From positions 18,698,629 through 18,762,628 of the forward strand of contig CAXKWD010000006.1 of assembly GCA_964059195.1 (NCBI GenBank): 64,000 nucleotides of DNA, in the 5' to 3' direction. Each line of letters starts with the position of its first letter. Position 1 is the stretch's first letter. The position numbers were made by a program, and so were the translations under genes. The notes under the pieces are model-generated. The model worked only from the letters and a program-made list of their open reading frames with translations, was not told the origin of the DNA and did no database searches. The DNA is from Ectobius pallidus (taxonomy: Eukaryota; Arthropoda; Insecta; Blattodea; Ectobiidae). Below are positions 1 to 10,851 of this stretch, piece by piece.

Positions 1-998
1 TAATGTTCAAAAGAGATGAAACAATTGGTTTATATAAAATTTAAATAAAAAAAAATTGTATTGTATATATCTCAAATCTTTCACATTCAGACTTATCCAT
101 ATTAGTTGGTAATAAAAGTTTACTAGTACATAGGCGGGAAAGATTTTAAAATATTAAATATGTGGGGTTTTCCATTCTTTGCCTTCTTCGAAATGAGTTA
201 GCAAAACAAAGGAAACATTAATATCGTCCCAAGGTTTAAGTGACCTTATGTGACGCTGAGATAAATTTTTCCAAGCTCAAATATTGTTTTTCTGAAAAAC
301 GGAAGATATTTTTCATTTTAGAATCTATGAGTGTACATTGAAATAAAACATGGCATAAAACAACATAGGTATCATTCCAATAGGACTAGATATGATCACA
401 GGATTATGATGCCTAAAAAGTGAACTTTTATTTACTTTTGACATCGCATAGAATGTGTATGAAATAGGTTGTAGATGCAAAGTGCACACCAAAAAGTAAG
501 CCAATAGTTACGAAATTTACACTCGCTATTTCAGAGGAACATTTACTTTTTAATTCAACTGTACTACACAGTAATTAGACTATACCTGAGCAACTGAGGG
601 GAAACGCTTCAGTCCCCCATCCACTGCTGTGACGTACGAAACCTGCTTTTCATGTTCAGTGTCGAACTGCTTCGCCGTTGAGCATACTTGTGTGTTTACC
701 AATCGTGAGAAAAGATCGTCCTGCTTTAGTAATAGATTTCATATGAAATTATGGTTATTTACTTCTCTTTGATGACATTTGCAAGCGTTTGGATCTGGCT
801 AATTCTTCAATGACAGGGAATAAAGATGTTGTACACAGTCGAAGCAACGAACCTAAATGCTTGTCGGTTAATATAGACCGTACATAACTTTTAAAGAAAC
901 TCATTTAAAAAAAAAATGTTTGTTCACTTAGGCTAAGTACGTCGTGCCAAAAATTACACATGTCTCCTACAGATAGTTGGTTATCCCACTTTTTCACA
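1..998. other. Non-coding, nothing recognised
   Basis: AT-rich sequence without a convincing reading frame, terminal repeat or RNA gene on either strand. It ends where a Helitron-like 5' terminus begins. Confidence 0.5.
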
Positions 999-1690
999 TC
1001 TATAAAAATAAGAAAATAAGAAGCGTTTGTCTGTTTGTCTATGCACGATACCCAGCAAAATATACTCCATGCAGAGATATTAAATTTTAATTGTAGATGG
1101 ACTGAAGGGTGGCCGAATGCACCTCGAAACCGGATTTTTTATTTTTCGTTTTCGTTCGCGAGTTATAAGTGAAAAACTGACAGAATTAGTTATTTTTTTT
1201 GCGCTATCGAAGCATCAGTTTTCGGTAATACATTTCAATTGTCAAATCAATTGCAAATGACTTTGCTATTTTTTGTCGTAACTTGAACATAAGAGCATCT
1301 CGATTTTTTCAACATAGTGCATACATATCGTATAGAATTTGCGATCGTTTCAATTTTGTACGTCCTGGTCGATTAATTTTTGTTTATAATGTAAGGGCCT
1401 GAAGACATCTGAAATTTTAAACATATGCAGGAGAGGGATAATGAATATAGGCTTGAATGGGCAAACATTGATCGATTTGGACGGAACTCACTATGCAGGG
1501 CTTTTCTGGGCCAGACAACTCGATTCTGAGGTCGTTTTCCTAGACGGCGCTTTCTAAACTTAAAATGCACTCCAAAGCCGAATTTTTAGTTTCTTCGTTA
1601 TAGTTGTTAATCATTTAGTTTTTGAGTGATATGCGTGTGAGTGTTAATAAGTATAATGCTTTAATTATTATGCTCTTAATTTTAATAATA
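999..1690 (+). mobile_element. Non-autonomous Helitron-like element, copy 1, 3' truncated
   Basis: It starts with TCTATA directly after an A, as Helitron 5' ends do, and then carries a block shared with copies at about 18.32, 30.26 and 61.64 kb: a TGTCTG-rich stretch, a 'GATACCCAGC' motif, 'GACTGAAGGGTGG' and 'CGAAGCATCAG'. Its distal half (about 1340-1690) matches the copies ending at 14749 and 31269, including 'TTTTCTGGGCCA' and 'ATTATGCTCTTAATTTT'. The terminal hairpin and CTAGT end are missing here, so the copy stops short. No protein is encoded. The Helitron assignment rests on the better ends of the other copies. Confidence 0.6.
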
Positions 1691-2785
1691 GATAGTTTTC
1701 CCAGATAGCACGGAAAAGTCGTTGCCTTGATGACAAGCTGTTGTGTGCTTTTACGCTCGCAACAGCACTCTTCACTATTGGTGTAGTGAACTGCAGTAAA
1801 GACTGAACTTCGAACACTCTCAATCAGTGCAGCGCTGTCCTCACATCACGTCGAAACTGCTTTATTCTGACGTCAAGGGCGACTGTAGTGGGAGACATTA
1901 CATCACTGCACAGTGGCACAATGTGCCACAGTTGCGCACCCGTGAATTAGACACTGAACTCAGTTTCATCGGGTTTACGACAACTCCATGGGTCACTAAC
2001 TTGAAAGCAATGTTGTTTGGCTAAACGTTCGGGTTCTAGTGCTACGGAATTTAACAGTTTCAGCATTTGAGGTCGATTAACTAAATGTGTAATATAAAAC
2101 TTAATATAACATGCTATATGCTACTGGAACTGCCCAACATAATGAGGCATCAGCATCACTCCATTTACCCTGATATAGCTTTTAAATGTTGAATTGTCTG
2201 ATTATAACGCTCATCAGGTGCCTCAGAAACTACACAACAGTTTTTCGGGGGCTTGGGTGATTATCTTCAGTGAAATATTGCGACGTACTTCTTTATTTTG
2301 ATAAGCCACTAGTATGGTTGTAATCTAACTTTTTCAATTCCTTTTTTTCCCTGGGAAATTAAGGCAGTCGCTCTGAATGATTCCCAAACAGCATTTCCTT
2401 CACTTGTCAGAAGTCAATTCAAATGCTTTTATAAAGGCACCGTCATTCAATGTAATCGTAGTTAGTCTCGGAAATTCTGAGTGCCTCAGCGCTAGTCTAT
2501 CGAAATCCAATACGATGGCTGTTGCATTGTGTTCATCGTTCCTTGGTTCAGGAGTTTTTCCAAGAGGCCAGGAAACAGTACTTTGTATACCCCTGAGTAG
2601 GATCGTCACTATCCTTCAATCAGATCACATTTCTCACTTATATTTATAATAATTTATGCAGTTTTCTAATATTTGATATATTCACTGCATAGTCAACTGG
2701 ATATAAAGGCAAGTACTGCTGTGATAGTACAGCTTCTGGTCTCATTGTGGATGATTCTGAAAACTTCATTAATTATTATTGTTGA
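1691..2785. other. Non-coding, nothing recognised
   Basis: Short open frames occur on both strands (for example 1827-2024 and 2377-2649), but none resembles a family I know and their overlap on opposite strands suggests chance. No element ends were found. Confidence 0.4.

Positions 2786-2839
<54 letters not shown>
2786..2839 (+). repeat. (ATT)n microsatellite at the 5' side of a LINE
   Basis: About 17 ATT units. The tract directly abuts the 5'-truncated ORF1 of the LINE, and the same repeat occurs again at its 3' end (6947-6993), which suggests insertion into, or tailing with, an ATT array. Confidence 0.9.
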
Positions 2840-2840
2840 C

Positions 2841-3626
2841 ATCCAACCGACCAAATATTCCGAAGTGGTGGCTGCCATTAATAGAGAGACTACCTCTGCC
2901 AACAGTGGAAGTGCTACCAGTACCAGTAATGGTTCTGGTGGTGTTAACAGAGTTTCAGCCTCCTCAAGCGGCAGTGCTAAACTGCCAGTGCCCAGCCGGG
3001 CCACTACAAGTGCCAGTTCCAGTGCCAGTGCGCCTAGTGCCATTAATCTTAATCTCGCAGTGCCCACTACACTTAGCGCCCCGGAATCCGATAGAGGTGA
3101 CAGCAATGACGGCTTCACAGTTGTCACTAAAAAACATAGGGTTAAGAAGGCCCCGCTAATAGGAGTTAGGAATTCTTCCTCACTACCAGTAGTTGCCAAA
3201 CCGACTAAACGTAAAGCTTTATTCGTGTCACGATATGGTAACACTGTAAAGGCAGAAGATATTGTAGAATCCCTAAGTACTCAGATAAAGCTTAAAACAT
3301 TTGCAGTCACAAGGCTGAAAACTAAATTTAATTCTTATGCCAACTTTCATATTTCTGTTTGTGAGGAAGACTTCCCTCTTATTAATAATGTATATATCTG
3401 GCCAAGCGGGGTGCTGTTTTTTCCATTCCGTGGCCGCCTACAGGAGGACCAGACTTATTCAGAAACTTTTGAACAAATCGCGCCCACCAGTCTGGTAGGT
3501 AGCCCTACAACGAAATCGCAGGGTAAAACTCCTGAAAAATCCAGTAGGTCTTCCCCTAGGAAGATTATGGATACGCTGCTAGCCAGAACATCTTCTAAAA
3601 GCAGCCTTGGAGGGGGTTCTCCTTAA
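2841..3626 (+). CDS. LINE ORF1 protein, C-terminal part (RNA-binding gag-like)
   Basis: The open frame runs back through the ATT array as a run of isoleucines, which is an artefact; credible protein starts at Gln in QPTKYSEV (2844). A Ser/Thr/Ala/Gly-rich linker comes first, followed by a compact domain of about 75 residues (KRKALFVSRYG at about 3210 through FPFRGRL at about 3439). The motif pattern KTKFNSYANFH, then WPSGVLFFPF, is what I know from the C-terminal domain of arthropod CR1/Jockey ORF1 proteins, probably an RNP chaperone that coats element RNA. A Ser/Pro/Lys-rich tail follows. The zinc-finger or coiled-coil N-terminus expected for the family is absent, so the copy is 5'-truncated. 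The stop lies 6 bp before the ORF2 ATG. Confidence 0.7.
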   Translation: MQPTKYSEVVAAINRETTSANSGSATSTSNGSGGVNRVSASSSGSAKLPVPSRATTSASSSASAPSAINLNLAVPTTLSAPESDRGDSNDGFTVVTKKHRVKKAPLIGVRNSSSLPVVAKPTKRKALFVSRYGNTVKAEDIVESLSTQIKLKTFAVTRLKTKFNSYANFHISVCEEDFPLINNVYIWPSGVLFFPFRGRLQEDQTYSETFEQIAPTSLVGSPTTKSQGKTPEKSSRSSPRKIMDTLLARTSSKSSLGGGSP

Positions 3627-3632
3627 CCCTAA

Positions 3633-4379
3633 ATGGCAAATAGTTGTGATTATATGGATCAGTCTATGTTTAGTAATAGCAATTTAGGCACTGAAATTTA
3701 TTACCAACATGTTCGTGGTTTAAGAACTAAATCCACGGACCTTTTTGACAATATAAACACAAATGAACCCAACATCATTTGTCTTACTGAAACATGGTTA
3801 AATGATGATCATTATGATCACAATTATTTTCCTGAAACATATCAGGTGTACAGATCTGACAGAAAATATTCACTAGTAAGCCAAACTCGCGGAGGAGGGT
3901 CCCTAATTGCCATCAGCAACAGTGTCAGGCATAAACGTAGACCTGAATTTGAACAGACAGATGAATGTGTGTGGATTGAGTTAACCCTCAAAAGTGCTCA
4001 GCCTATTTTAATTGGATGCCATTATTTTGCGCCCAATACGAGTATCGCTGTATTTCAGCAATACTTTAATTTTCTTGAAAATAATTTAGATTGTAACAAT
4101 TTTCAGGTCATTTTACTCGGTGATTTTAATATCCCCGGCTTCAATTGGCTGGCAGGTATTGCACCTAATTTATATCATCATAAAATTAAAGGTGAAATAG
4201 TACACCAAACATGCTCTTTTCTAAATTTGTCTCAAATCAATGACACTGTCCCTAGTAATAATTTATTAGACTTAGTTTTTACTAATCTGGACGAGATCAC
4301 TGTATCAATATCAGATTATGCACTGGTGAATATAGATAATTATCATCCCCCTATTGTTGTGAATTTAATAAGCAAGTGA
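3633..4379 (+). CDS. LINE ORF2 N-terminal half: AP-like endonuclease
   Basis: Exonuclease-endonuclease-phosphatase domain that nicks target DNA to prime reverse transcription. Visible motifs are LTETW (metal-binding Glu), ILLGDFNIPGFNW (GDFN), LLDLVFTN and a closing DNYHPPIVVNL in place of the usual SDH segment. The first motif reads YYQHVRGLRTK, where an Asn is normally found at the His position, so a catalytic residue appears lost. The ATG at 3633 is the first in frame and sits 6 bp after the ORF1 stop. The frame ends in AAGTGA, and the RT continues in the -1 frame from the overlapping GTGA, so endonuclease and RT are separated by an indel or by recoding. Confidence 0.85.
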   Translation: MANSCDYMDQSMFSNSNLGTEIYYQHVRGLRTKSTDLFDNINTNEPNIICLTETWLNDDHYDHNYFPETYQVYRSDRKYSLVSQTRGGGSLIAISNSVRHKRRPEFEQTDECVWIELTLKSAQPILIGCHYFAPNTSIAVFQQYFNFLENNLDCNNFQVILLGDFNIPGFNWLAGIAPNLYHHKIKGEIVHQTCSFLNLSQINDTVPSNNLLDLVFTNLDEITVSISDYALVNIDNYHPPIVVNLISK

Positions 4380-6436
4380 GCGAAGGTACTCAGTTCCCAA
4401 CAGAAAGTTTATGCTATCACAAAGGTGACTATTATAAACTATACAACACATTAGCTTCATCTGACTGGTCCACAGTGTATAATCAAAAATCACCTGACAC
4501 TGCTGTCGAAAATCTTGCATACTTAGTTAGTGATGCAATTAATAAGTCAATCCCTAAAACATTTGTTGTTAAATCAAAATATCCGGCTTGGTTTTTAAGA
4601 GAGCTCAAATTATATATAAGGAAAAAGAAACATTATCATCGACTTTTTAAAAAACACTCGACTGATTTTTATTATCAATGTTTCTCAGATTACCGAAGAT
4701 TAGTAAAAGTAACTATTAAAATTGATAGACAAAAATGGTACAAATCAATCGATCAAGATTTAAAGTCAAACCCTACTAAATTCTGGAGTTATGTTTCGAA
4801 GTTACGAAATAACAATTATCCTGTATTGCACGTTAAAATGAACAATACCATTGTTTCAGAACCATCAAAGCTAGTGAATATTTTCGCAGAGCATTTTGAG
4901 TTTATAAACAAGCCCACTAATGCAGTACCGGGGCCCTATGTTCAAACTGTCACATCTGAATGCCTACATGTTCCAACTATCATAAATTCTGATGTCTTGG
5001 TAGCTATTCAACATTTGAAACCATCTAAGAGTTCGGGACTCGACCAGATACCAAGCTTTATTGTTAAGGGGTGTGCCCCAATACTGACACCCGTTCTTAC
5101 ATATGTGTATAACCTTTCGCTAGAAACAGAAACTTTTCCATCAATGTGGAAAATTTCTGCTATCAGACCGGTACATAAGAAAGGCAAAAGCAAAGAAGTG
5201 GCGAACTTTAGGCCCATAGCCATACTAAATACATTTTCAAAAATTTTTGAAACCATCATTCATAAACATGTCTCTTTCTTCAGTAAAAATAAACTAAATG
5301 ATTTTCAGCATGGTTTTACCAAGAGCATGACTACAGCAACTAATATTATCACTCTTCTCAATGACATATTTAAAGGAAATTGCTCACAATCGCAATCAGA
5401 CGCCATATTTTTTGACCTGAGCAGAGCATTTTATGTAGTTAATCACGATCTTCTTGTTAAAAAGTTGAGTAATTTAGGTCTACATAACAAGTATGTCAAT
5501 TGGTTATCAAGTTATTTAAGAAACAGATCTGCTCGGGTTAGAATATCTAATTATCTTTCTGAGCCTTTTCACATACCAGATGGTGTACCCCAGGGGTCAG
5601 TATTGGGTCCCTTCTTGTTCTTAGTTTTCATAAATGACTTAGCTAATATACTAACATGTAAGAAAATAGCATACGCTGACGACCTATGTATATGGAATAA
5701 AATATCTACGGCTTCGGACTGCAAACTATTGCAATGGAATATTGATTGCATAAATCAATGGTGCAGCTCAAATCTTATGCTGATTAACACCAGTAAGACC
5801 CAGAGTATGATGTTTAGCAGGAAAACCAATCAAATAATATACAACTATCGTCTTGGCCAAAATATAATAGCACGTTCAGAAAATATAAAATATCTGGGTG
5901 TGTACTTAGACTCGAAATTATACTTCCATGTCCACATTGACCATATTTTCACACAGGCTTTAAAAACTATTGGACTAGTTCGATTAATTTCTCATAATTT
6001 AAAAAGCATAGAGTCACTAATTACTCTTTACAAATCTTTAATTCGTAGTGGCTTAGAATATTGCAGTGTTGCATATAATAGCATTACTGTATCTGACAGT
6101 AATAAGCTGGAACGAATACAAAGAAAATTTGTTTCCCTTATACGTAGTAAGTTTAACAGAAATCTGGACTACGATGGAATACTTAAGCTATTAAACCTGG
6201 AAACATTATATAATAGGCGTATTTCAGCAGATGCTAATTTCATAGCTAAAGTCTTTCGTGGGGAAATACATTGCAAATCAATTTTAGATAGCATAGGGCT
6301 CTCTGTCCCCTATGCACGAGGAACAAGAAATCGAACAATTTTTGCTGTACAACAGCCTTATGCAATTCCTACTAACAGAATGGCTATCGCTTGCAATGCC
6401 CTATTTAAAAATTCTGATATATTCCACAAGCAGTGA
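4376..6436 (+). pseudogene. LINE ORF2 C-terminal half: reverse transcriptase
   Basis: The 686-codon frame begins at a GTG overlapping the endonuclease stop; it is probably the continuation of one ORF2 rather than a separately started gene. The order is: a Lys/Arg-rich linker; the RT entry motif SSGLDQIPSFIVKG; FRPIAILNTFSKIFE; DAIFFDLSRAFYVVNHDLL (motif A with its catalytic Asp); GVPQGSVLGPFLFLVFINDL; and IAYADDLCIW (catalytic YADD). A thumb domain with KYLGVYLDSKLYF and a C-terminal region containing LYKSLIRSGLEYCS follow. AFY replaces the usual AFD after motif A. There is no RNase H domain. The RT body itself has no internal stop, so decay is slight. Confidence 0.85.
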
Positions 6437-6946
6437 TTATTATTATTGTTATTATTATTATTATTAATATATACACACAAGACTGACAAGGAATCATTCA
6501 TTATTTTTGGTAAAACGGCCATATGCTGCTAACAAGAAATGACATAATCTTTTAATTAAAGAATGCGACCTGCTTCCTCAAATACAAACAAAGTAAATTT
6601 TGTCTCTGCAATGAACTAACATCTCTGGAATGTGCTGACCACACAATGTTGACATAGCTGGCTTAAACATGCAACTCAACCAGAAATGTCATATGTTTCA
6701 ACTAAAGACCACACAATCAATGAGGTTAATACTGCAGCCAGACAGTCAGATGTCTAATTATGTGTTATTATGTAATTCCTGTTGCATATGTCATTTTATT
6801 ATTATTGTACAATAATATCACTATAACTATCATAATCATCAATACCATTCCATTATCATAAATCATTTTAATATTATCTAGAAGCCTACTGTTTAAAATT
6901 TGTAAAAATTGTATGTAGCTTCTTTAAATAAATAATTGAAATTGAA

Positions 6947-6993
6947 ATTATTATTATTATTATCATCATCATCATCATCATTATTATTATTAC
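6947..6993 (+). repeat. (ATT)n/(ATC)n tail at the 3' end of the LINE
   Basis: ATT units switching to ATC and back, directly after the AATTGAAATTGAAA terminus. Together with the upstream array it brackets the element. Confidence 0.85.
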
Positions 6994-7411
6994 TGTTGCC
7001 TATACCAAATGACGACAGGTTTTCTTGCTATAGTCTGTTCCATGATAACCAAAGTAACATGACTGTAGGGGATGTAAAGTTTGTAGCTGCTTGTGTTCAA
7101 GTTTCTCGTGCGAATGGTAAATATTTCTTCCGTACTTGCATATTGATGATATGGAAATGCAGTAACTGTGTCTTGAATAGTAAACACTTATTCAGATATC
7201 ACGTGACTATGGCGCTGCAAAAAATACCCAGGCTTGATTTTTATTGTAACATGACGATTACCTCAAGTTACACTCACATAACTTTCCCTAGAATTAAAAA
7301 TCTACATGTTTATAATTGGTTAATGTACAACTATTCCACCAATATAACATTACCTATTAATAATATGACAACGATTCCTGCTGAAAACCTAGAGTTTATT
7401 GTAAGTTTAAG
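6994..7411. other. Non-coding, nothing recognised
   Basis: A 171-codon frame (6936-7451) crosses this stretch, but its N-terminus is microsatellite translation and its remainder matches nothing I know. Confidence 0.4.
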
Positions 7412-8284
7412 AAGTGTTGTATTTATTAAGTGTCAGTATGGTACTTTATGAGATTGTGTGTGGGGACGAAAAATGTCTGTCCGTCCGTCCGTCCGTGTGT
7501 CTGTACGCCTCATAACTGAAATACGCTTTTTCGGATTTTCATGAAACTTGGAAAACACATTTATAATGTCCATGGAAAGAACCCTGTTGATATTGAACCA
7601 AATCGGTTCACCGGTACCGGAGTAATGCCCAATTGAGGGCCTATTTTAATAGATTGTGGCGCCTTTCTAATAGAAAGGCGCCATGACTCGAATACGCTGT
7701 ATCGGATTTTCATGAAACTTGGAATACGCATTTATGACGTCCATGGGATGTACCCTATAGAATTTGAATCTAATCTGTTGACCAGTACCGGAGTAAAACC
7801 CAATTTAGTGTATATTTTAAAGGCGCAATAACTCAAATACGCTTAGTCAGATTTTTATGAAACTTCCTATACGCATTTATAATGCCCATGGAAAGCCGTC
7901 TATTGATATTCGACTAAACCGGTTGGCCAGTACCGGAATAATGCCCAATTTAGTGCCTTTTGTGTTAGTATATAAGAAGTCACGATAACTCAAATATGCT
8001 TTATTGGATTTTCCTGAAACTTTGTATACCCATTTATAATGTACATGGGAAGACCTCTACTGATATTGGACCAAATCAGTAGACCAGTACCGGAGTAAAA
8101 CCCAATTTAGTGTCTATTTTAAAGACGCTGTAACTCAAATACGCTTTACCGGATTTTTATGAAACTTGGTAGGCCTATACACATTTATAATGCCTATGGG
8201 TATACGACTATTGGATAAAATCGGTTGAACTGTTTCGGAGTAATGCTCAATTTAGTGCCTATTTTATGGTAATATACGTATTCG
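7412..8284 (+). repeat. Composite five-monomer dispersed repeat, copy 1
   Basis: A leader (CAGTATGGTACTTTAT, then a CTGTCCGTCCG tract) is followed by five related monomers starting near 7513, 7686, 7831, 7987 and 8133. Each carries a block like 'CTCAAATACGCTTT', 'CGGATTTTCATGAAACTTGG', 'CATTTATAATG' and 'GTACCGGAGTAA'. Spacing is about 145-173 bp. The same leader, monomer order and closing 'TAATATACGTATTCG' recur at 59008-59881 in the same orientation, so the whole block moved as one unit. No terminal inverted repeats or target duplications were seen. Confidence 0.85.
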
Positions 8285-8994
8285 TCTACAGTTCGCGATC
8301 TTCTTTCTGAAATTGTGGTTCCGATTAATTAATTCCTAAAATCACCCCTTTATAGCAAAAGTCAAACACATGCGGAAGTGATTCAATCTGGCTGCATTCG
8401 TGGCAAAGTGTATTTTGTCTCTTGCACTTCGCACGCCAATTAGGTTGTGTTAATTTTTACTGTGTTGAACCACTGAGGTCCATTCTCTGTAGAGATCCAG
8501 CTTTTTGATTGTTCCAAACCTAAGAAGGGAGACACAAATCTGCAATTATATGGAAGACATTTCCATGAATCAAATTCCTGCTCAGGCAGTTCGTTTCTGA
8601 GTTTTTCAACAATAGGCTCTTCATGAATCTCAAAGTTAGACATCTTAAACTTTAATATTTTGCCCTTGCTACTTTCTAGACTGCTGTAGGGTATATTGGG
8701 AATGCATTTGAGGCGGTTGCATTATTACGTTAATGTGCTGAAGAAATGATTCCCACCAAGCTGTCATAAGTCTAAACAACTATCGTTTCTAGAAAATACA
8801 GCTTGGAATTTGGGCTGTTATTAAGTTCCAATTACTTCTTCAACTGGATCTTTTATCAGTTTATCAACTCGACGGATTTTAGCTAGCGGGGCACATTCTA
8901 CAATGTAGAGTTTATAACAAACTATAATATAATATATTATGACTACTTTCTAATCGGGTTTCAAGAGTGGCGAGTCAATCCCTTATGATGGATC

Positions 8995-9037
<43 letters not shown>

Positions 9038-9929
9038 TGTGTGTATATATATAAAAAATTCCTCATAGGACATAATTTAATCATTATTATTGCGTCTATT
9101 CTCCATGCATCATAAGCATTCTTACAAGGTTCAATTCCTATCATGTACAGAATGTATTACAGATCTCTTGAGCGAAATAAGTCACAAAAACCAGTACGTA
9201 AACTAAAAGCATGATTGACTGGCAAAGGGAAATGCTAGTTTCAAACAAGTCGGTAGGTGTGGGAGTTTGAGTTCAAAGCACTTAATCGGTGAGAAGTTTT
9301 AACTTCCTACTCAACACCGTGCTTTTCAAGTTTAACCAATAACCAAGTTTAACCAACGCATGTTTCTTTTGCATCAAACTAAGTCTTTCACTTACGTTAT
9401 AAACTATTATGGCATTTTAAGAGAATAAATTATTCAAATAGAGTAATGAAAAGTGACTGTAGACAATTCACTGTGTAATAGACTGGCTAAAGAGAGTAAA
9501 CAATATAACAAGCATCAAATAAATGCATCTTTCAGATTATGGTAATGTTTTATGCGTAATATTGTTCTTACTGCAACAATTATATCCAAATAAATTATTA
9601 CTTTTCAGATGAATTTGTTCTTCTGATTTTTTAAAAATCTTCCCTTATTTCACGAGTGTTTCCAAGGAGACTACGTTTCCATGGACTCTGAAGAATACGG
9701 AAGCTAAAATTTGCACTTTTTCAACTTTGCATGAAGTTAATATTCAGCGTAATCTGAGAAACCAAATCCTCCGTCTTTGGAGTACGTGTGTGTGTGTCAT
9801 TTACTCTAACTTCTAATGTATTTACAGTCGCTGACTTAGAATGTAATGATATTTGTTGCTCTAATTTAGGAATTAAATTTTAAACGTCATCTGCGTAAGC
9901 TATAGTCGGCGATTAGGCCTATCTTGTTT
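8285..9929. other. Non-coding, nothing recognised apart from a TA tract
   Basis: No coding family or element termini recognised. A 67-codon minus-strand frame at 8440-8643 looks protein-like in composition but I cannot assign it. A TA dinucleotide tract lies at 8999-9034. Confidence 0.4.
8999..9034. repeat. (TA)n microsatellite
   Basis: Uninterrupted TA dinucleotides. Confidence 0.95.
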
Positions 9930-10309
9930 TCCTGAACTTTCCAAATGGTATATTGCAAAGCGAAATTAAAAAAGTAAAGTTGATAGTGCATCTCCTTGCT
10001 TCAAGCCACTTCTAATGGAAAACCTATCTGATATAAATTTCCCTACCCTGACTCTACTATAGGTTTCATTTAGACACATTTTGATCAGTTAACTAACTTC
10101 CTTGGTATCCCAAACTCAATGAGGATATTGTCTCGCCTAACTGAATCATATGCTTTTTTAAAATCTATGTATAGCTGTTGAACAGACTTATTACATTCCC
10201 ACTTTTTCTCCAAGATTTGACGAATACAAAGTTTATGATCAATGGTTGATCTATTTCGCCCAAATCCACATTGGTGATCTCCAATGGTTTCGTCCGCATA
10301 TGGGATTAA
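9930..10309 (-). pseudogene. Decayed non-LTR reverse transcriptase fragment
   Basis: Reading the minus strand from about 10300 gives GDHQCGF, RNRSTIDHKLCIRQILEKKW and LYIDFKKAYDSV (RT motif A with its Asp), then IEFGIPRKLV. After a stop and a frame change comes IKMCLNETYSRVRVGKF, followed by GLKQGDALSTLLF (RT motif B region). Several frameshifts, stops and a small deletion after SVRR are present. The motifs match the endonuclease-reverse transcriptase type that I recall as abundant in cockroach and termite genomes. The endonuclease and the active-site YADD segment are not recognisable, so this is a dead internal fragment. A fragment of the same general family may lie at 33310-33790. Confidence 0.8.
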
Positions 10310-10792
10310 TCATGTCAGCTGTATATTAGGTAGTATTTTGTATGATGTTGAAAAGAGAGAAATTCCTAGATAGTTATTACATCCGGCCCTTTCTCTCTTT
10401 CTTTGAGATCGTGTTGGGATTCGAAAAGAACTTAGGACAAGCCATCCCAACATTAGCTCAATACATGTGTCTAGAGACGGCATGGTATCTAAAGATGTAA
10501 TAAGAAAAATGTATGTAAGCAAATGTATCATCCAGTATGCAGTGTGATCCAGTATGCAGTGTGTGACGTCAATGGAACAATTTGACTAATAGGCTAGCTG
10601 CGCGCATGCGTAAAATCAAACTAAAAATCCGTTTCCTTATAGTGGGGGGACCACGAGCTTTCGTGGTGAGCTTCACAACTTTCTAAGTAGATTCCTGTGT
10701 GCGTGCTTGAGAGTGAAACATCTGGGAAGACCTTCGACCGGTAGAGGCTGTTTTAGGACTGATGGATTTAAGGTAATTTTTAAATATATCTT
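10310..10792. other. Non-coding, nothing recognised
   Basis: No supported gene. A small CCACGA/TCGTGG hairpin occurs near 10650. Confidence 0.35.
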
Positions 10793-10851
10793 CGCTCTGA
10801 TCGGTCTACAGATGTACGTATTCTGGTTATATCTGTGGACTGATCGGAGTG
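10793..10851 (+). ncRNA. Candidate hairpin RNA (miRNA-precursor-like stem-loop)
   Basis: The arms 10793-10813 and 10831-10851 pair over 21 consecutive positions as RNA (17 Watson-Crick and 4 G-U pairs), closing a 17-nt loop. The 59-nt size is close to that of an animal pre-miRNA, although the absence of bulges is atypical. Nothing in the sequence proves transcription. It could equally be a remnant of an inverted repeat. Confidence 0.35.

Larger units (their letters stand above)
2840..6946 (+). mobile_element. Non-LTR retrotransposon, Jockey/CR1 group, 5'-truncated in ORF1
   Basis: A 4.1-kb LINE with the order ORF1 C-terminal part, endonuclease, reverse transcriptase, then a 0.5-kb 3' region ending in AATTGAAATTGAAA and an (ATT)n tail. 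There is no RNase H domain after the RT, which fits the Jockey/CR1 group better than the I/R1/LOA group; the exact clade is unresolved. A second ATT-rich tract lies just after the RT stop codon (6436-6468), so the true 3' end could also be there, although the AATAAATAATTGAAATTGAAA context at about 6927-6946 looks more like a LINE terminus. ORF2 is broken by one frameshift near 4376. Confidence 0.85.

Noticed and set aside
2673..2840. N-terminal hydrophobic, poly-Ile part of the long frame upstream of LINE ORF1
   Set aside because: It is translation of an ATT microsatellite and non-element flank, not a membrane segment.
2779..3159. Second frame (poly-Leu, then Pro/Val-rich) and a minus-strand frame over LINE ORF1
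   Set aside because: Shadows of the microsatellite and of ORF1 in other frames.
8440..8643. 67-codon minus-strand frame with protein-like composition
   Set aside because: No domain, start context or splice sites that would support an exon.
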